A DNA stretch of 64,000 nt, taken from assembly GCF_003173615.1 (NCBI RefSeq), contig NZ_QGNA01000002.1:1-64000 (forward strand). Reading direction: 5' to 3'. Each line of letters begins with the position of its first letter. The stretch's first letter is position 1. The translations under genes and the position numbers were made by a program. This DNA is from Falsiroseomonas bella. GTDB lineage: Bacteria > Pseudomonadota > Alphaproteobacteria > Acetobacterales > Acetobacteraceae. The notes beneath the pieces were generated by a model. It was given only the letters and a program-made list of their open reading frames with translations, was not told the origin of the DNA and ran no database searches. Shown piece by piece: positions 8,696 to 17,608 of the stretch.

Positions 8696-10186
8696 GTGCG
8701 TCTCATGGAGAAAGCGGTCGGCCCGTCGTCTCCTCCGGCCTCGGCGCAACTCGCCGAGGTCTGGGCGCGGATCCGCGGCCGTCTGCGCGAGGAATTCGGC
8801 GAGGTCGAGTACCGTACCTGGCTGCGGCAGATGACGCTGTCCTCGCTGCAGGGCGAGGAGGTGGTCATCGTGCTGCCCACTCGCTTCCTGCGCGACTGGG
8901 TGCGCAGCCACTACGGTGACCGCCTGCAGGCACTGTGGCGTGCCGAATACCCCTCCGTCCGCCGCATCGAGCTGCGCGTGGTGCCGGAGGCGGGGCGGCG
9001 CGACGCGCCGGCCGATCCGGACGAGCCGGAAGCGCGGCCGCAGCCGAACGGCCATGCCGAGGGGCGCGCCGGTTCCGTCGGCCCGCGCGCCGCGGAGCAG
9101 CGCCACGAGCCGCGTGCCGATGGGCGCGTGGATGGCCGCGCCGACTGGTCGGCGCCGCTCGATCCGCGCTTCACCTTCGACACCTTCGTGGTCGGCAAGC
9201 CCAACGAATTCGCCCATGCCTGCGCCCGCCGCGTGGCGGAGCGGCCCGCGAGCCCGGGCTTCAACCCGCTTTTCCTCTATGGCGGCGTCGGCCTCGGCAA
9301 GACGCATCTGATGCACGCAATCGCCTGGGCGATCCGCGAGCGCGGCGCGCAGGATGGCCGCGGCAGCCTGACCGTCGCCTACATGAGCGCCGAGAAGTTC
9401 ATGTACCGCTTCATCGCCGCTCTGCGCAGCCAGTCCACCATGGAGTTCAAGGAATCGCTGCGCAGCGTGGACGTGCTGCTGATCGACGACCTGCAGTTCC
9501 TGATCGGCAAGGACAACACGCAGGAGGAGTTCTTCCACACCTTCAATGCGCTGGTGGATGCCGGCAAGCAGATCATCGTCTCCTCCGACAAGCCGCCGGC
9601 CGACCTCGCGGGTATCGAGGATCGCCTGCGCACGCGGCTCGGCCAGGGCATGGTCGCGGACCTGCACGCCACCACCTACGAGCTCCGCATTTCCATCCTG
9701 CAGGCCAAGGTGCAGCAGGCCGGCGTGCCCGTGCCCGACAAGGTGCTGGAGTTCCTGTCGCACAAGATCACCTCCAACGTGCGGGAGCTGGAAGGCGCGC
9801 TGAACCGCCTGATCGCCCATGCCAACCTGTTCGGTCGCCCGGTGACGATGGAGGGCGCGCAGGAGGTGCTGCACGACGTGCTGCGCGCCCATGACCGGCG
9901 CGTCACGATCGAGGAGATCCAGAAGCGCGTCGCGGAGCACTACAACATCCGCCTCTCCGACATGTCCTCGCCGCGCCGCGCCCGCAACGTGGCGCGGCCT
10001 CGCCAGGTGGCGATGTATCTGGCGAAGCAGCTCACCACCCGCAGCCTGCCGGAGATCGGCCGGCGTTTCGGCGGGCGCGACCACACCACGGTGATGCACG
10101 CCGTCAGCCGCGTGGCGGAGCTGATGCAGCAGGACAGCGCCTTCGCCGAGGATGTCGAGCTGCTGCGCCGCATGCTGGAGACCTGA
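8696..10186 (+). CDS. dnaA: Chromosomal replication initiator protein DnaA
   Basis: AAA+ ATPase that binds DnaA boxes and melts the origin. 496 residues from the GTG at 8696 (GAGGG six nt upstream); an ATG three codons later (8705) is equally possible. Domain I (about 15-95) is followed by a charged linker (about 100-150). The AAA+ domain has Walker A GGVGLGKT (196-203), Walker B LLIDD (261-265) and sensor region IVSSDKPP. Domain IV carries the DNA-binding signature [18 protein letters not shown] (from about 456). No dnaN follows, as is common in alphaproteobacteria. Confidence 0.98.
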   Translation: MRLMEKAVGPSSPPASAQLAEVWARIRGRLREEFGEVEYRTWLRQMTLSSLQGEEVVIVLPTRFLRDWVRSHYGDRLQALWRAEYPSVRRIELRVVPEAGRRDAPADPDEPEARPQPNGHAEGRAGSVGPRAAEQRHEPRADGRVDGRADWSAPLDPRFTFDTFVVGKPNEFAHACARRVAERPASPGFNPLFLYGGVGLGKTHLMHAIAWAIRERGAQDGRGSLTVAYMSAEKFMYRFIAALRSQSTMEFKESLRSVDVLLIDDLQFLIGKDNTQEEFFHTFNALVDAGKQIIVSSDKPPADLAGIEDRLRTRLGQGMVADLHATTYELRISILQAKVQQAGVPVPDKVLEFLSHKITSNVRELEGALNRLIAHANLFGRPVTMEGAQEVLHDVLRAHDRRVTIEEIQKRVAEHYNIRLSDMSSPRRARNVARPRQVAMYLAKQLTTRSLPEIGRRFGGRDHTTVMHAVSRVAELMQQDSAFAEDVELLRRMLET

Positions 10187-10301
10187 GGGGGCGCCGGGCA
10201 AGCCGGCGGTTCCCCCGGCGGATTGTTATGCCGTATAAGGTTCCGGTGTCGGGCAGGCGGCCGCGCAGCAGACGGCCGCGCCGACAGGGAGGAACCGGAG
10301 C

Positions 10302-11285
10302 ATGACACCCGCCATCGGCCGCCGTGCGGCCTTCGCGCTCGGCGCCGCCGCGCTGACCCTGCCGGGCCTCGTGCAGGCGCAGACCGTGCGCCGGAACGCG
10401 CGCCTCGTCATCGGCTTCCCGCCCGGCGGGTCCTCCGACGTGGTCGCCCGCCTCTATGCCGAGAAGCTGCGCGGCACCTATGCGCCGAGCATCGTGGTGG
10501 ACGGCCGGCCCGGCGCGGCGGGGCGCATCGCGGTCGAGCATGTCCGTGACGCGGAGAAGGACGGCACCGTCTTCCTGCAGACCCCGGCCTCGATGCTGAC
10601 CGTCCAGCCGCATGTCTTCCCGCGCGAGGTCCGCTACGACGCGCTGACGGACCTGATCCCGGTCAGCACCGTCTGCACCTTCCCCTTCGCGCTCAGCGTG
10701 CCGATGAACCACCCGGCGCGGACGCTGGCCGAATGGGCGGCCTGGTCGCGTGCCCAGTCGGGCGAGACGCCCTGGGCCTCGCCCGCCGCGGGCTCGGTGC
10801 CGCACTTCATCGGCATCATGCTCGGCCGCCGGCTCGGCCTCCGCCTGGAGCACGTGCCCTATCGCGGCGGCGCGCCGGCCGTGCAGGACGTGATCGGCGG
10901 CAGGCTGCCGCTGTTCATTGGCGTGCTCAGCGAGGTGCTGCCGCAGCACGGGACAGGCTTGCGCATCATCGCGGTCACCTCCGACAGCCGCTTCTCCAAG
11001 CTGCCGGACGTGCCGACCCTGGCCGAGCTCGGCTACCCCGAGCAGAGCGCCGAGGAATGGTTCGGCGCGTTGCTGCCGGCGGGCACGCCGGCGCCGGTCG
11101 TGCAGGGCCTGCACGCGGCGATCCGCAGCGCGGCCGCGCAGCCCGACCTGGTGGAGGCGCTCGGCCGGCTGGAATTCCTGCCGACCACCTCGGACAGCCC
11201 GCAGGCCTTCGCCGACCGGATCCGGCGCGAGCGCGACCTGTGGGGCGTGGTGGTGCGCGAAAGCGGGTTCCGCCCAGAGGGCTGA
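10302..11285 (+). CDS. Bug-family (TctC-like) periplasmic solute-binding protein
   Basis: A 327-residue extracytoplasmic binding protein of the tripartite tricarboxylate transporter class. The signal peptide is twin-arginine-like ([17 protein letters not shown]), with cleavage near VQAQ. Family motifs include [49 protein letters not shown] and the C-terminal LGRLEFLP. No tctA or tctB membrane genes are nearby, so it is an orphan, as many Bug proteins in Acetobacteraceae and Bordetella are. The ligand is unknown, probably a carboxylate. Confidence 0.92.
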   Translation: MTPAIGRRAAFALGAAALTLPGLVQAQTVRRNARLVIGFPPGGSSDVVARLYAEKLRGTYAPSIVVDGRPGAAGRIAVEHVRDAEKDGTVFLQTPASMLTVQPHVFPREVRYDALTDLIPVSTVCTFPFALSVPMNHPARTLAEWAAWSRAQSGETPWASPAAGSVPHFIGIMLGRRLGLRLEHVPYRGGAPAVQDVIGGRLPLFIGVLSEVLPQHGTGLRIIAVTSDSRFSKLPDVPTLAELGYPEQSAEEWFGALLPAGTPAPVVQGLHAAIRSAAAQPDLVEALGRLEFLPTTSDSPQAFADRIRRERDLWGVVVRESGFRPEG

Positions 11286-11329
11286 GGCCGGCTTGCATGC
11301 CGGCGCCGGGCGTGGCCAGGGTAGCGCCC

Positions 11330-12946
11330 ATGCCTGAAGCGCCCATGGCCCCCGCCGCGGATCGCACCGCCCTCGCCTGGCCCCGCGACCTCGCGGCGAT
11401 CCTGCTCATCATCGCGGGGGTGCTGCTGTTCCGCAGCACCTCCTTCGTGCCCGCCGTCGTGGACACCGACGAGGGCCTGTACATGGTCCAGGCGCGTGAA
11501 TGGCTCCGCGGCGGCTGGCCGCTCGTCGCCGCCTGGGACATGCACCCCGTGGGCGCGCCCGCGCTCTTCGCGCTCGCCTTCCTCGCCTTCGGCGTCTCGG
11601 TGGAGTCGGCCCGCCTGCTCGGGGTGATCTGCGTCGCCGCCACCGGCTGTGCGCTGTTCGCCACGGCCCGCGTGGCGGGCGCGCCGCGCCCGGTGGGGGT
11701 GGCTGCGGCGCTGCTCTACGCCGCGCAATCGGTGCTTCTGTCGGGGCTGTCGGTCAACACCGAACTGCTGATCGCGCCCTTCATCACCAGCGCGATGGCG
11801 ATCGGGCTGGCCGGCTTCTCCCGCGGGCTGCGCACCCTCGCGGAGGCCCCCGGCACCGGCGCGATCGTGGCGGCGGGGCTGCTGGTCGGCTGCGCGCTGC
11901 TGGTGAAGCAGGTGGTGGTGCCGGAGGGTTGCCTGGTCTTCGCGCTGCTGACCTTCCCCGCGCTGCTGCGCGGTGCGCTGCCCTGGCGGCGCTTCCTTGC
12001 CTACGCGGCGCTCTATGCGGTGCTCTGCGCCGCGCCGTTCGTGCTGATGGGGCTGGCCTATTGGGTGCAGGGGTGGCTTGCCGACTACATCGACGGCTCG
12101 CTGATGGCGCCCTTTCGGTATTCCATGGAGCGCGCGCCGGCGCAGGAAGCCTGGCGGCGGATCTACTCCGCGCTGCTGCAACTGCCCTTCGCCCTGGCGC
12201 TCGGGCTTGTCGCGCTGCTGTTCTGGCGGCCGCGGCAGGTGACGGAGCCGCTCGGGCTGCTGACCTCGGCGGCCTTCCTCTGGTTCATCGTCGCCTCGCT
12301 CGCCATCGCCGCGCCGGGCTTCTACTTCACCCACTACTTCCTGCTGTGGCTCCCCCCGCTGTCGCTGCTGGCCGCGATGGGCGCCTGGCGTCTGGGGCAT
12401 GCGGTGGCGCGGCCGGGACTGGCGCGGCCGGCCTTCGCCGGGCTCGTCGGCGTGGTCGCCGTGGATGCCTGGATGTCGGAGCTCTATGTGCGCGTGGATC
12501 GCGGCCCGAGCTGGATCCACCCGGACCCCGATCCGGTGCGCCTGGTTGCGGCCCGCGTGGCCGAGGCGGCGGGGCCCGACGGCGACGCCTTCCTCGCGAA
12601 TTACCACCCGAGCGTCTATGTGCTGGCGGGCGTGCGCATCGCGACGCGCTTCCCGTTTCCGCCGCATCTGACCGGCAATTTCGAGGACCTGTCCGACACC
12701 AGCACGGAGGCCGAACTGGCGCGCGTGCTCGCAGGGCGCCCGCGCGTCATCGTGGTCGACCGGGGCTGGATGAAGAACATCCGCCCGGCGGCCGCGGCCC
12801 AGGTGCAGGCTGCGATCGACGCGGATTACGACCTGTTTGCGGAGGTGCAGGAGCGACGCGGGCCGGTGGAGATCTGGCGCCTGCGCGACGCGCCCGCCGC
12901 GCCGGCCTCTACGGCGCCGGGAACAGCGCGTCCGTCCGCCCCATGA
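11330..12946 (+). CDS. GT39/ArnT-like polytopic membrane glycosyltransferase
   Basis: A roughly 538-residue integral membrane protein. After a short N-terminus the first membrane span (AAILLIIAGVLLF) leads to a periplasmic loop with VDTDEGLYMVQAREWLRGG; the acidic pair there is typical of polyprenyl-phosphate-dependent glycosyltransferases of the GT39/GT83 type. About ten further spans follow, then a soluble C-terminal part. The ATG at 11330 was preferred because AGGG lies 8 nt before it; in-frame ATGs at 11297 and 11345 are alternatives. It converges on the exopolysaccharide operon and overlaps the YdcF-like gene by 38 nt. The sugar acceptor is unknown. Confidence 0.75.
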   Translation: MPEAPMAPAADRTALAWPRDLAAILLIIAGVLLFRSTSFVPAVVDTDEGLYMVQAREWLRGGWPLVAAWDMHPVGAPALFALAFLAFGVSVESARLLGVICVAATGCALFATARVAGAPRPVGVAAALLYAAQSVLLSGLSVNTELLIAPFITSAMAIGLAGFSRGLRTLAEAPGTGAIVAAGLLVGCALLVKQVVVPEGCLVFALLTFPALLRGALPWRRFLAYAALYAVLCAAPFVLMGLAYWVQGWLADYIDGSLMAPFRYSMERAPAQEAWRRIYSALLQLPFALALGLVALLFWRPRQVTEPLGLLTSAAFLWFIVASLAIAAPGFYFTHYFLLWLPPLSLLAAMGAWRLGHAVARPGLARPAFAGLVGVVAVDAWMSELYVRVDRGPSWIHPDPDPVRLVAARVAEAAGPDGDAFLANYHPSVYVLAGVRIATRFPFPPHLTGNFEDLSDTSTEAELARVLAGRPRVIVVDRGWMKNIRPAAAAQVQAAIDADYDLFAEVQERRGPVEIWRLRDAPAAPASTAPGTARPSAP

Positions 12947-13706
12947 GCCGATAGGCGACGAGGCCGACCCATTCGCGCAGTGCCCATTCGGCCTGGTTCA
13001 GCCGGGTGGGAAAGGGCCATTGCCACCAGAGCGCCGGATCGCGCGCGGTGGTGTAGTTCACCGGCCAGGGCAGCACCTGCCAGCCCGCCTGGCGGAAGCA
13101 GCCCATGGAACGCGGCATGTGGCTGGCGGAGGTGACCAGCAGCCAGGTCTCGCCCGGCTTCGGCTCCACCGCGCGGCGCGTCAGCACCGCATTCTCCCAC
13201 GTGTTGCGGCTCTCATCCTCGAACACCAGGCGCTCCGGCGGCAGGCCGAGATCGGCGAAGAGGCGGCGCGCCGTGTCGGCCTCGGTCGGGCCGCCGGGCA
13301 CGATCGCGGAGGAGCCCCCGGTGAAGACGATGCGCGCCTCCGGGTAGCGGCGTGCGAGCGCCACGGCTTCCGTCATGCGTTCCGCCGCGCCGTTCAGCGC
13401 GGGTATGCCGCGCGCCTCGGTCAGCTGCTGCTCCACCGCGCCGCCGAGCACGACGACGCCGGCCACCTGTTCCGGCGGCGGCGCGGCACGGGCGAAGCGG
13501 TCTTCCAGCGGCAGGGTCAGCAGCGCGGAGACGGGCAGGACGAAGACCGCGACATACCAGCCGAGGCCGAGCGCCAGCGGCCAGCGCCCGAAGCGTCGCC
13601 CGTGCCAGAGCAGCGCCGCGCCGAGCACGGCGAGGACCAGGGCCAGCGTGTTGGGACGCACGACCGACCAGAACAGCTTGGAGGCAACGAAAAGAAAATC
13701 GTCCAT
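12909..13706 (-). CDS. YdcF/ElyC-like DUF218 membrane-anchored protein
   Basis: 265 residues with two N-terminal membrane spans (NTLALVLAVLGAALLW and LALGLGWYVAVFVLPVSALL) and a DUF218 domain: VAGVVVLGGAVE, RIVFTGGSSAIV, ESRNTWENAVLTRRAV and LLVTSASHMPR. Relatives such as ElyC/SanA act in envelope or polysaccharide homeostasis, though their chemistry is poorly defined. It is the last gene of the exopolysaccharide operon, starting inside the upstream GT2 stop (TGATG), and its 3' end overlaps the opposite-strand GT39-like gene. Confidence 0.85.
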   Translation of the reverse strand: MDDFLFVASKLFWSVVRPNTLALVLAVLGAALLWHGRRFGRWPLALGLGWYVAVFVLPVSALLTLPLEDRFARAAPPPEQVAGVVVLGGAVEQQLTEARGIPALNGAAERMTEAVALARRYPEARIVFTGGSSAIVPGGPTEADTARRLFADLGLPPERLVFEDESRNTWENAVLTRRAVEPKPGETWLLVTSASHMPRSMGCFRQAGWQVLPWPVNYTTARDPALWWQWPFPTRLNQAEWALREWVGLVAYRLMGRTDALFPAP

Positions 13707-14578
13707 CAGAGTTCGAGCACCCGCATGGGATGCATCCGGCCGCGCAGCAGGTCGCCCAGCGCGATCAGGTTGCCTCGCAGCCGGCCCAGGCGGTCCACAT
13801 GCGGCTCGGGGAAGGGGGCGCGCGCGGCGTTCATTGCCAGGTGCCGCGCGACGGATCGTAGCGCGCGGTTCCAGGGATAGCTGCCCTTGCGCGCGAGGTA
13901 GAGGGAATTGGCCACCTGGCTGTAGCCGAGCTTGGTGCCCGGCACGCGCCCCGACTTGGTGCCGAGATGCACGCCGCGCGCTCCGGCCAGCCGCAGGATT
14001 GTTCCGTGCGCGCCGAGGCGGCGGGTGAGGTCCAGGTCCTCGTACCAGCCATACAGGGGCAGCGCCTCGTCGAAGCGCAGCGCGTGCGCGCGCATCGGGG
14101 CGAGGCGCAGCGCCATGTTGCAGCCATAGCCGTTGAAGTGCGGCGCGACGGCCAGCGGATCGCCCGAGTAGCGATCGTCGCCGAGGATCGCGCGGCCTTC
14201 CTCCACCGTGATGCCCGGCCCCTTCGCGCCATCGGCGATGACCGTGCCGGTGGTGACGACGCAATCGGGATGCGCGGCGAGCACACGCTCCGTCACGGCG
14301 AGATGGTCGGGCGCGGCGAGGAAGTCGTCGTCCAGGAACAGCACCGCATCGCAATCGCCGATCGCGTCCAGGATCGCGTTGCGCTGCCGCGGCAGGCCGG
14401 CGGGCGCCGTGATGAACTCTACGGCAGGAAATCGTGCGGGCAGGCCAGTGATGTCGTTCGCGTCCACATGGCAGACCAGCAGCCGGTCCGGCGCGCGGGT
14501 CTGGCGCGCAAGCTCCGCCAGCACCTCCGCCAGGATCGGCGCGCGGCCGCGCGTGGCGATGCCGATGGCGATGCGCAT
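13706..14578 (-). CDS. Family 2 glycosyltransferase
   Basis: A 290-residue cytoplasmic GT-A fold enzyme. The N-terminal IGIATRGRAPILAEVLAEL is the nucleotide-sugar-binding strand, the DXD-type metal site is FLDDDF (Asp83-85), and the acceptor/base region is GYGCNMALR and WYEDLDLTRR (Glu180, Asp181). No membrane span is evident. It overlaps both neighbours by 1 nt (TGATG junctions), so it belongs to the exopolysaccharide operon. Sugar specificity cannot be inferred. Confidence 0.88.
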   Translation of the reverse strand: MRIAIGIATRGRAPILAEVLAELARQTRAPDRLLVCHVDANDITGLPARFPAVEFITAPAGLPRQRNAILDAIGDCDAVLFLDDDFLAAPDHLAVTERVLAAHPDCVVTTGTVIADGAKGPGITVEEGRAILGDDRYSGDPLAVAPHFNGYGCNMALRLAPMRAHALRFDEALPLYGWYEDLDLTRRLGAHGTILRLAGARGVHLGTKSGRVPGTKLGYSQVANSLYLARKGSYPWNRALRSVARHLAMNAARAPFPEPHVDRLGRLRGNLIALGDLLRGRMHPMRVLEL

Positions 14579-15456
14579 CAGGGCTGCCCCTGGATGGCCG
14601 GCCGCACGCGGCCCGCGGAGGCGCTGCGCTGCACGAAGCCCTCCAAGCGGCCGAGCAGCGTCATCGCGTAGTAGGCCGCATCGCGTGGACGCAACTTCAG
14701 CAGGCTCACCGCCACGCCGCCCAAGGGACGGATGGCGAAGGGCAGCCAGACCGCGGCCGGCACGCCATGCCGCCGCAGCGCGAAGCCGAGGCCGCGCCCG
14801 TACAGCCGCGCGCGCGCCGTCGCCACATCGGTCAGCCGCTTGTCCGGGTGGATGACCCGCAGCGCCGGGTCATAGGCGGCGTAGTGGCCCGCATTGACGG
14901 CGCGCAGCACCAGGTCGTTGCCTTCCGCCGATCCGATCGGCGTGCCCGGCCCCATCTCCTCGTCGAAGCCGCCCAGCGCGAGCGCCAGCTTGCGGCGGAG
15001 CCAGAGATTGAACTCGATCACGCTGGTCCAGGCGTTCTGCGCCGTGATCGGCCCGGCTTCCGCGCGCCAGCGGCCGGAACCGAGGCCGCCCTCCGGGCTC
15101 TCGGCCGGGCCGGTCAGCACCATCAGCGCGGGCTCCGCCGCGAAGGCGGCCGCGACGCGATCCAGCACGCCGCGCGGATAGAGGCAGTCATCGTCCGGGA
15201 AGCCCACGATCTCGCCGCGCGCCGCGCGCAGGCCGAGGTTGCGCGCGTGATTGGCGTTGGCCACGGAGGACCGCAGATGCGTGAGCGGCAGGCGCGTGAG
15301 ATAGGGCGCCAGCACCGAGACCAGGCGGTCATCGCCGTTCTGGTCCACCACGATGACCTCGGCATCGTCCCGGCCCTGCGCCAGCACGCTGTCGAGGAAT
15401 TCGCCGATCTCCGTGGTGCGGCCCCGCGTGGCCATCACCAGGCTGAAGCGTATCAT
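14578..15456 (-). CDS. Family 2 glycosyltransferase
   Basis: A 292-residue protein with the GT-A start SLVMATRGRTTEIGEFLDSV, the strand VIVVDQNGDD, the helix ANHARNLGLRAARGEIVGF and the metal-binding PDDD (88-90). Further on, GGFDEEMGPGTPIGSAEGND is typical of GT2 enzymes. The C-terminal part (GLGFALRRHGVPAAVWLPFAI) is amphipathic or membrane-associated. Its start overlaps the upstream GT4 stop by 4 nt (ATGA) and its stop overlaps the next start by 1 nt. Confidence 0.88.
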   Translation of the reverse strand: MIRFSLVMATRGRTTEIGEFLDSVLAQGRDDAEVIVVDQNGDDRLVSVLAPYLTRLPLTHLRSSVANANHARNLGLRAARGEIVGFPDDDCLYPRGVLDRVAAAFAAEPALMVLTGPAESPEGGLGSGRWRAEAGPITAQNAWTSVIEFNLWLRRKLALALGGFDEEMGPGTPIGSAEGNDLVLRAVNAGHYAAYDPALRVIHPDKRLTDVATARARLYGRGLGFALRRHGVPAAVWLPFAIRPLGGVAVSLLKLRPRDAAYYAMTLLGRLEGFVQRSASAGRVRPAIQGQP

Positions 15457-16574
15457 GGCCCCGGCATCCCGCGCGCCGCACAGGCGGTGCGGATCGCGTG
15501 CAGCAGGCGGTCACGGAAAACGTCGTTCGAGAAGCGCTCGGCATTGGCGCGGCAGGCTTCGGGGGCGATGGACAGCGTCTCGAACCGGCGCACCGCATCG
15601 GCAATGGAAGCAGCGCTCTGCTCTGGGAACAGCACGCCCGTCTCGCCGTCGCGCACGATGTCGGCAGCGCCGCCGCGGCGGAAGGCGATCAGGGGCGTGC
15701 CGCAGGCCTGCGCCTCCACCATGCCGATGCCGAAATCCTCCTCGGCCGGGTAGAGGAAGGCGCGCGCGGATTGCAGCAGCGCGACGAGTTCCGCCTGGGG
15801 CACGCGGCCGAGGATGGTGATGTTCGGCGCATCGCCCGCGGCGGCGCGGACCTTGGGCATCTCCGCGCCGTCGCCGGCGATGATCAGCTTGCGGTCGGGC
15901 ATGGCGCGGAAGGCTTCCGCCACCAGGTCCACGCGCTTGTAGGCGACGAGGCGGGAGGCGATCACATAGGCCTCGCCCTTGCTCGGCCGGTAGGGAAAGC
16001 CCTCAACGTCCACCGGCGGATGCACCACGGTGCTCTCCCGCCGCCAGGCCTTGCGGATGCGCTCGGCGATCCAGGCGGAATTGGCCAGGATCACGTCGGG
16101 CCGCGCGGAGGAAGCGTGGTCCCACAGCCTGAGCCGCGCCAGCAGAAGCCGCGTCAGCGCGCCCTTGATGCCGCGGTCCAGGCCCGACTGGCGCAGATAC
16201 TGGTGCTGCAAATCCCAGGCATAGCGCATCGGGCTGTGCACGTAGCTGACATGCAGCGTGGCCGGCCCGGTCAGCGCGCCCTTGGCGACGGCGTGGTTCG
16301 ACGAGATCACGAGGTCGTAGCCCGAGAGGTCGAACTGCTCGACCGCCAGCGGCATGAGCCCGAGATAGTAGCGGAACCACTTTCGGGCGCGCGGCAGGCG
16401 CTGGATGAAGGAGATGGTCGGCACCTTGCCGCGCAGGAAGGCGCGCTCGTCATCCGGCAGGAAGTCGCAGATCGTGAACAGGTCGGCATCGGGGAACAGC
16501 GCGAGCATCTGCTCCAGCACGCGCTCCGACCCGGCATAGGTGTCCATCCATTCGTGGACAATCGCGATTCTCAT
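15453..16574 (-). CDS. Family 4 glycosyltransferase
   Basis: A 373-residue GT-B retaining glycosyltransferase. It starts MRIAIVHEWMDTYAGSERVL, with the N-terminal acceptor-binding Rossmann domain ending near VILANSAWIAERIRKAW. The C-terminal donor domain has ASRLVAYKRVDLVAEAFRAM and the EX7E-like motif within EEDFGIGMVEAQACGTPLIA. WbaZ/mannosyltransferase-like relatives have the same layout; the sugar is not determinable. It overlaps the upstream GT4 gene and the downstream GT2 gene by 4 nt each (ATGA). Confidence 0.9.
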   Translation of the reverse strand: MRIAIVHEWMDTYAGSERVLEQMLALFPDADLFTICDFLPDDERAFLRGKVPTISFIQRLPRARKWFRYYLGLMPLAVEQFDLSGYDLVISSNHAVAKGALTGPATLHVSYVHSPMRYAWDLQHQYLRQSGLDRGIKGALTRLLLARLRLWDHASSARPDVILANSAWIAERIRKAWRRESTVVHPPVDVEGFPYRPSKGEAYVIASRLVAYKRVDLVAEAFRAMPDRKLIIAGDGAEMPKVRAAAGDAPNITILGRVPQAELVALLQSARAFLYPAEEDFGIGMVEAQACGTPLIAFRRGGAADIVRDGETGVLFPEQSAASIADAVRRFETLSIAPEACRANAERFSNDVFRDRLLHAIRTACAARGMPGP

Positions 16575-17608
16575 AGCAAGTCCATCAGGCGGCGGGCCGC
16601 CGTATCCCAGGAGTAGAGCGCAGCGCGTTCCCGTCCGGCCGCCCGAAGCGAGTCCGCAAGACCGGGCTCGTCGAGCAGGCGCGTGAGCGCGGCCGCCGGC
16701 GTTGCCGGACCTTCGGCGTCGAACCACAGCGCTGCATCGCCGCAGACCTCCGGCACCGCGCCGGCACGCGCCGCCAGCACCGGGCAGCCGCACCACATCG
16801 CCTCCAGCGGCGGGATGCCGAAGCCTTCGTAGCGGGACGGAAAGACCAGGCAGAGCGCATTCTCGTACAGCGCGCGCAGCTCGCCATCCGTCACGCGGCC
16901 GAGCAGCCGCGTGCCCGCCGCATCCGCCGCGCCGCTGAACACGCCGCCCTCCACCGCGCCGGCGACCGCGAGCACCATCCCGCGCGCGGCGAGCAGCGCG
17001 GCGGCTTCCTGCAAGGCGCCGAGATTCTTGTGCGCGGCGCGCGTGCCGACCGCCAGCGCGTAGCGGCCCGGTTCCAGCCCGTGCTTCGCCAGCACCGCGG
17101 CGTCGGCCGGCTCGCGTAGCACATGCTCGCCGCCTTCCGGCATCACCGCGATGCGGCCGGGGTCCAGCCGCAGCCGCGCCGCCAGCCGCGTGCGAGAAAA
17201 CTCCGAGACGGTGATCAGCTGTGCACCCAGCCGCGGCAGCGAGAGATGCAGCGTGCGATACCAGGCGCGGAAGGCGAGGGAATAGCTCTCGGGCGTGTCG
17301 AAGACGCCCGCGTCGTGGATCACCACGATCCGCTTCCCGCCGCAGCGCAGCGGCGCCGTGTTGCCGAGGCTGATCAGCGTCGCGGGATTGGACGCGGCCG
17401 GCAGGTCGAGCTGTTCCCAGCTCTGGCCCGTGCGTGTGCCGACATGCTCCACCGGCACGTCGCCCAGCCGGTCCGGCGCGCCGGGCGGCGCCAGCAGCCG
17501 GAAGCGCAGGCCGTTGCGCGCCAGGGCCTGCGTCACCTCCGCGGCGAAACGCTGCACGCCGGTGGTGCGCTGGGTCAGGAAGCGGCCGTTGATCGCGAAC
17601 TCCGTCAC
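16571..17608 (-). CDS. Family 4 glycosyltransferase (GTG start)
   Basis: A 345-residue GT-B enzyme starting MTEFAINGRFLTQRTTGVQR; the start codon is GTG, overlapping the flippase stop by 4 nt (GTGA). The donor-site motifs are YALAVGTRAAHKNLGALQEA and the EX7E region SRYEGFGIPPLEAMWCGCPV. The N-terminal TTGVQRFAAEVTQAL is typical of family members that add a sugar to a lipid-linked intermediate. The frame continues open upstream into the flippase region, but that stretch is a shadow of the flippase gene. Confidence 0.9.
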   Translation of the reverse strand: MTEFAINGRFLTQRTTGVQRFAAEVTQALARNGLRFRLLAPPGAPDRLGDVPVEHVGTRTGQSWEQLDLPAASNPATLISLGNTAPLRCGGKRIVVIHDAGVFDTPESYSLAFRAWYRTLHLSLPRLGAQLITVSEFSRTRLAARLRLDPGRIAVMPEGGEHVLREPADAAVLAKHGLEPGRYALAVGTRAAHKNLGALQEAAALLAARGMVLAVAGAVEGGVFSGAADAAGTRLLGRVTDGELRALYENALCLVFPSRYEGFGIPPLEAMWCGCPVLAARAGAVPEVCGDAALWFDAEGPATPAAALTRLLDEPGLADSLRAAGRERAALYSWDTAARRLMDLL

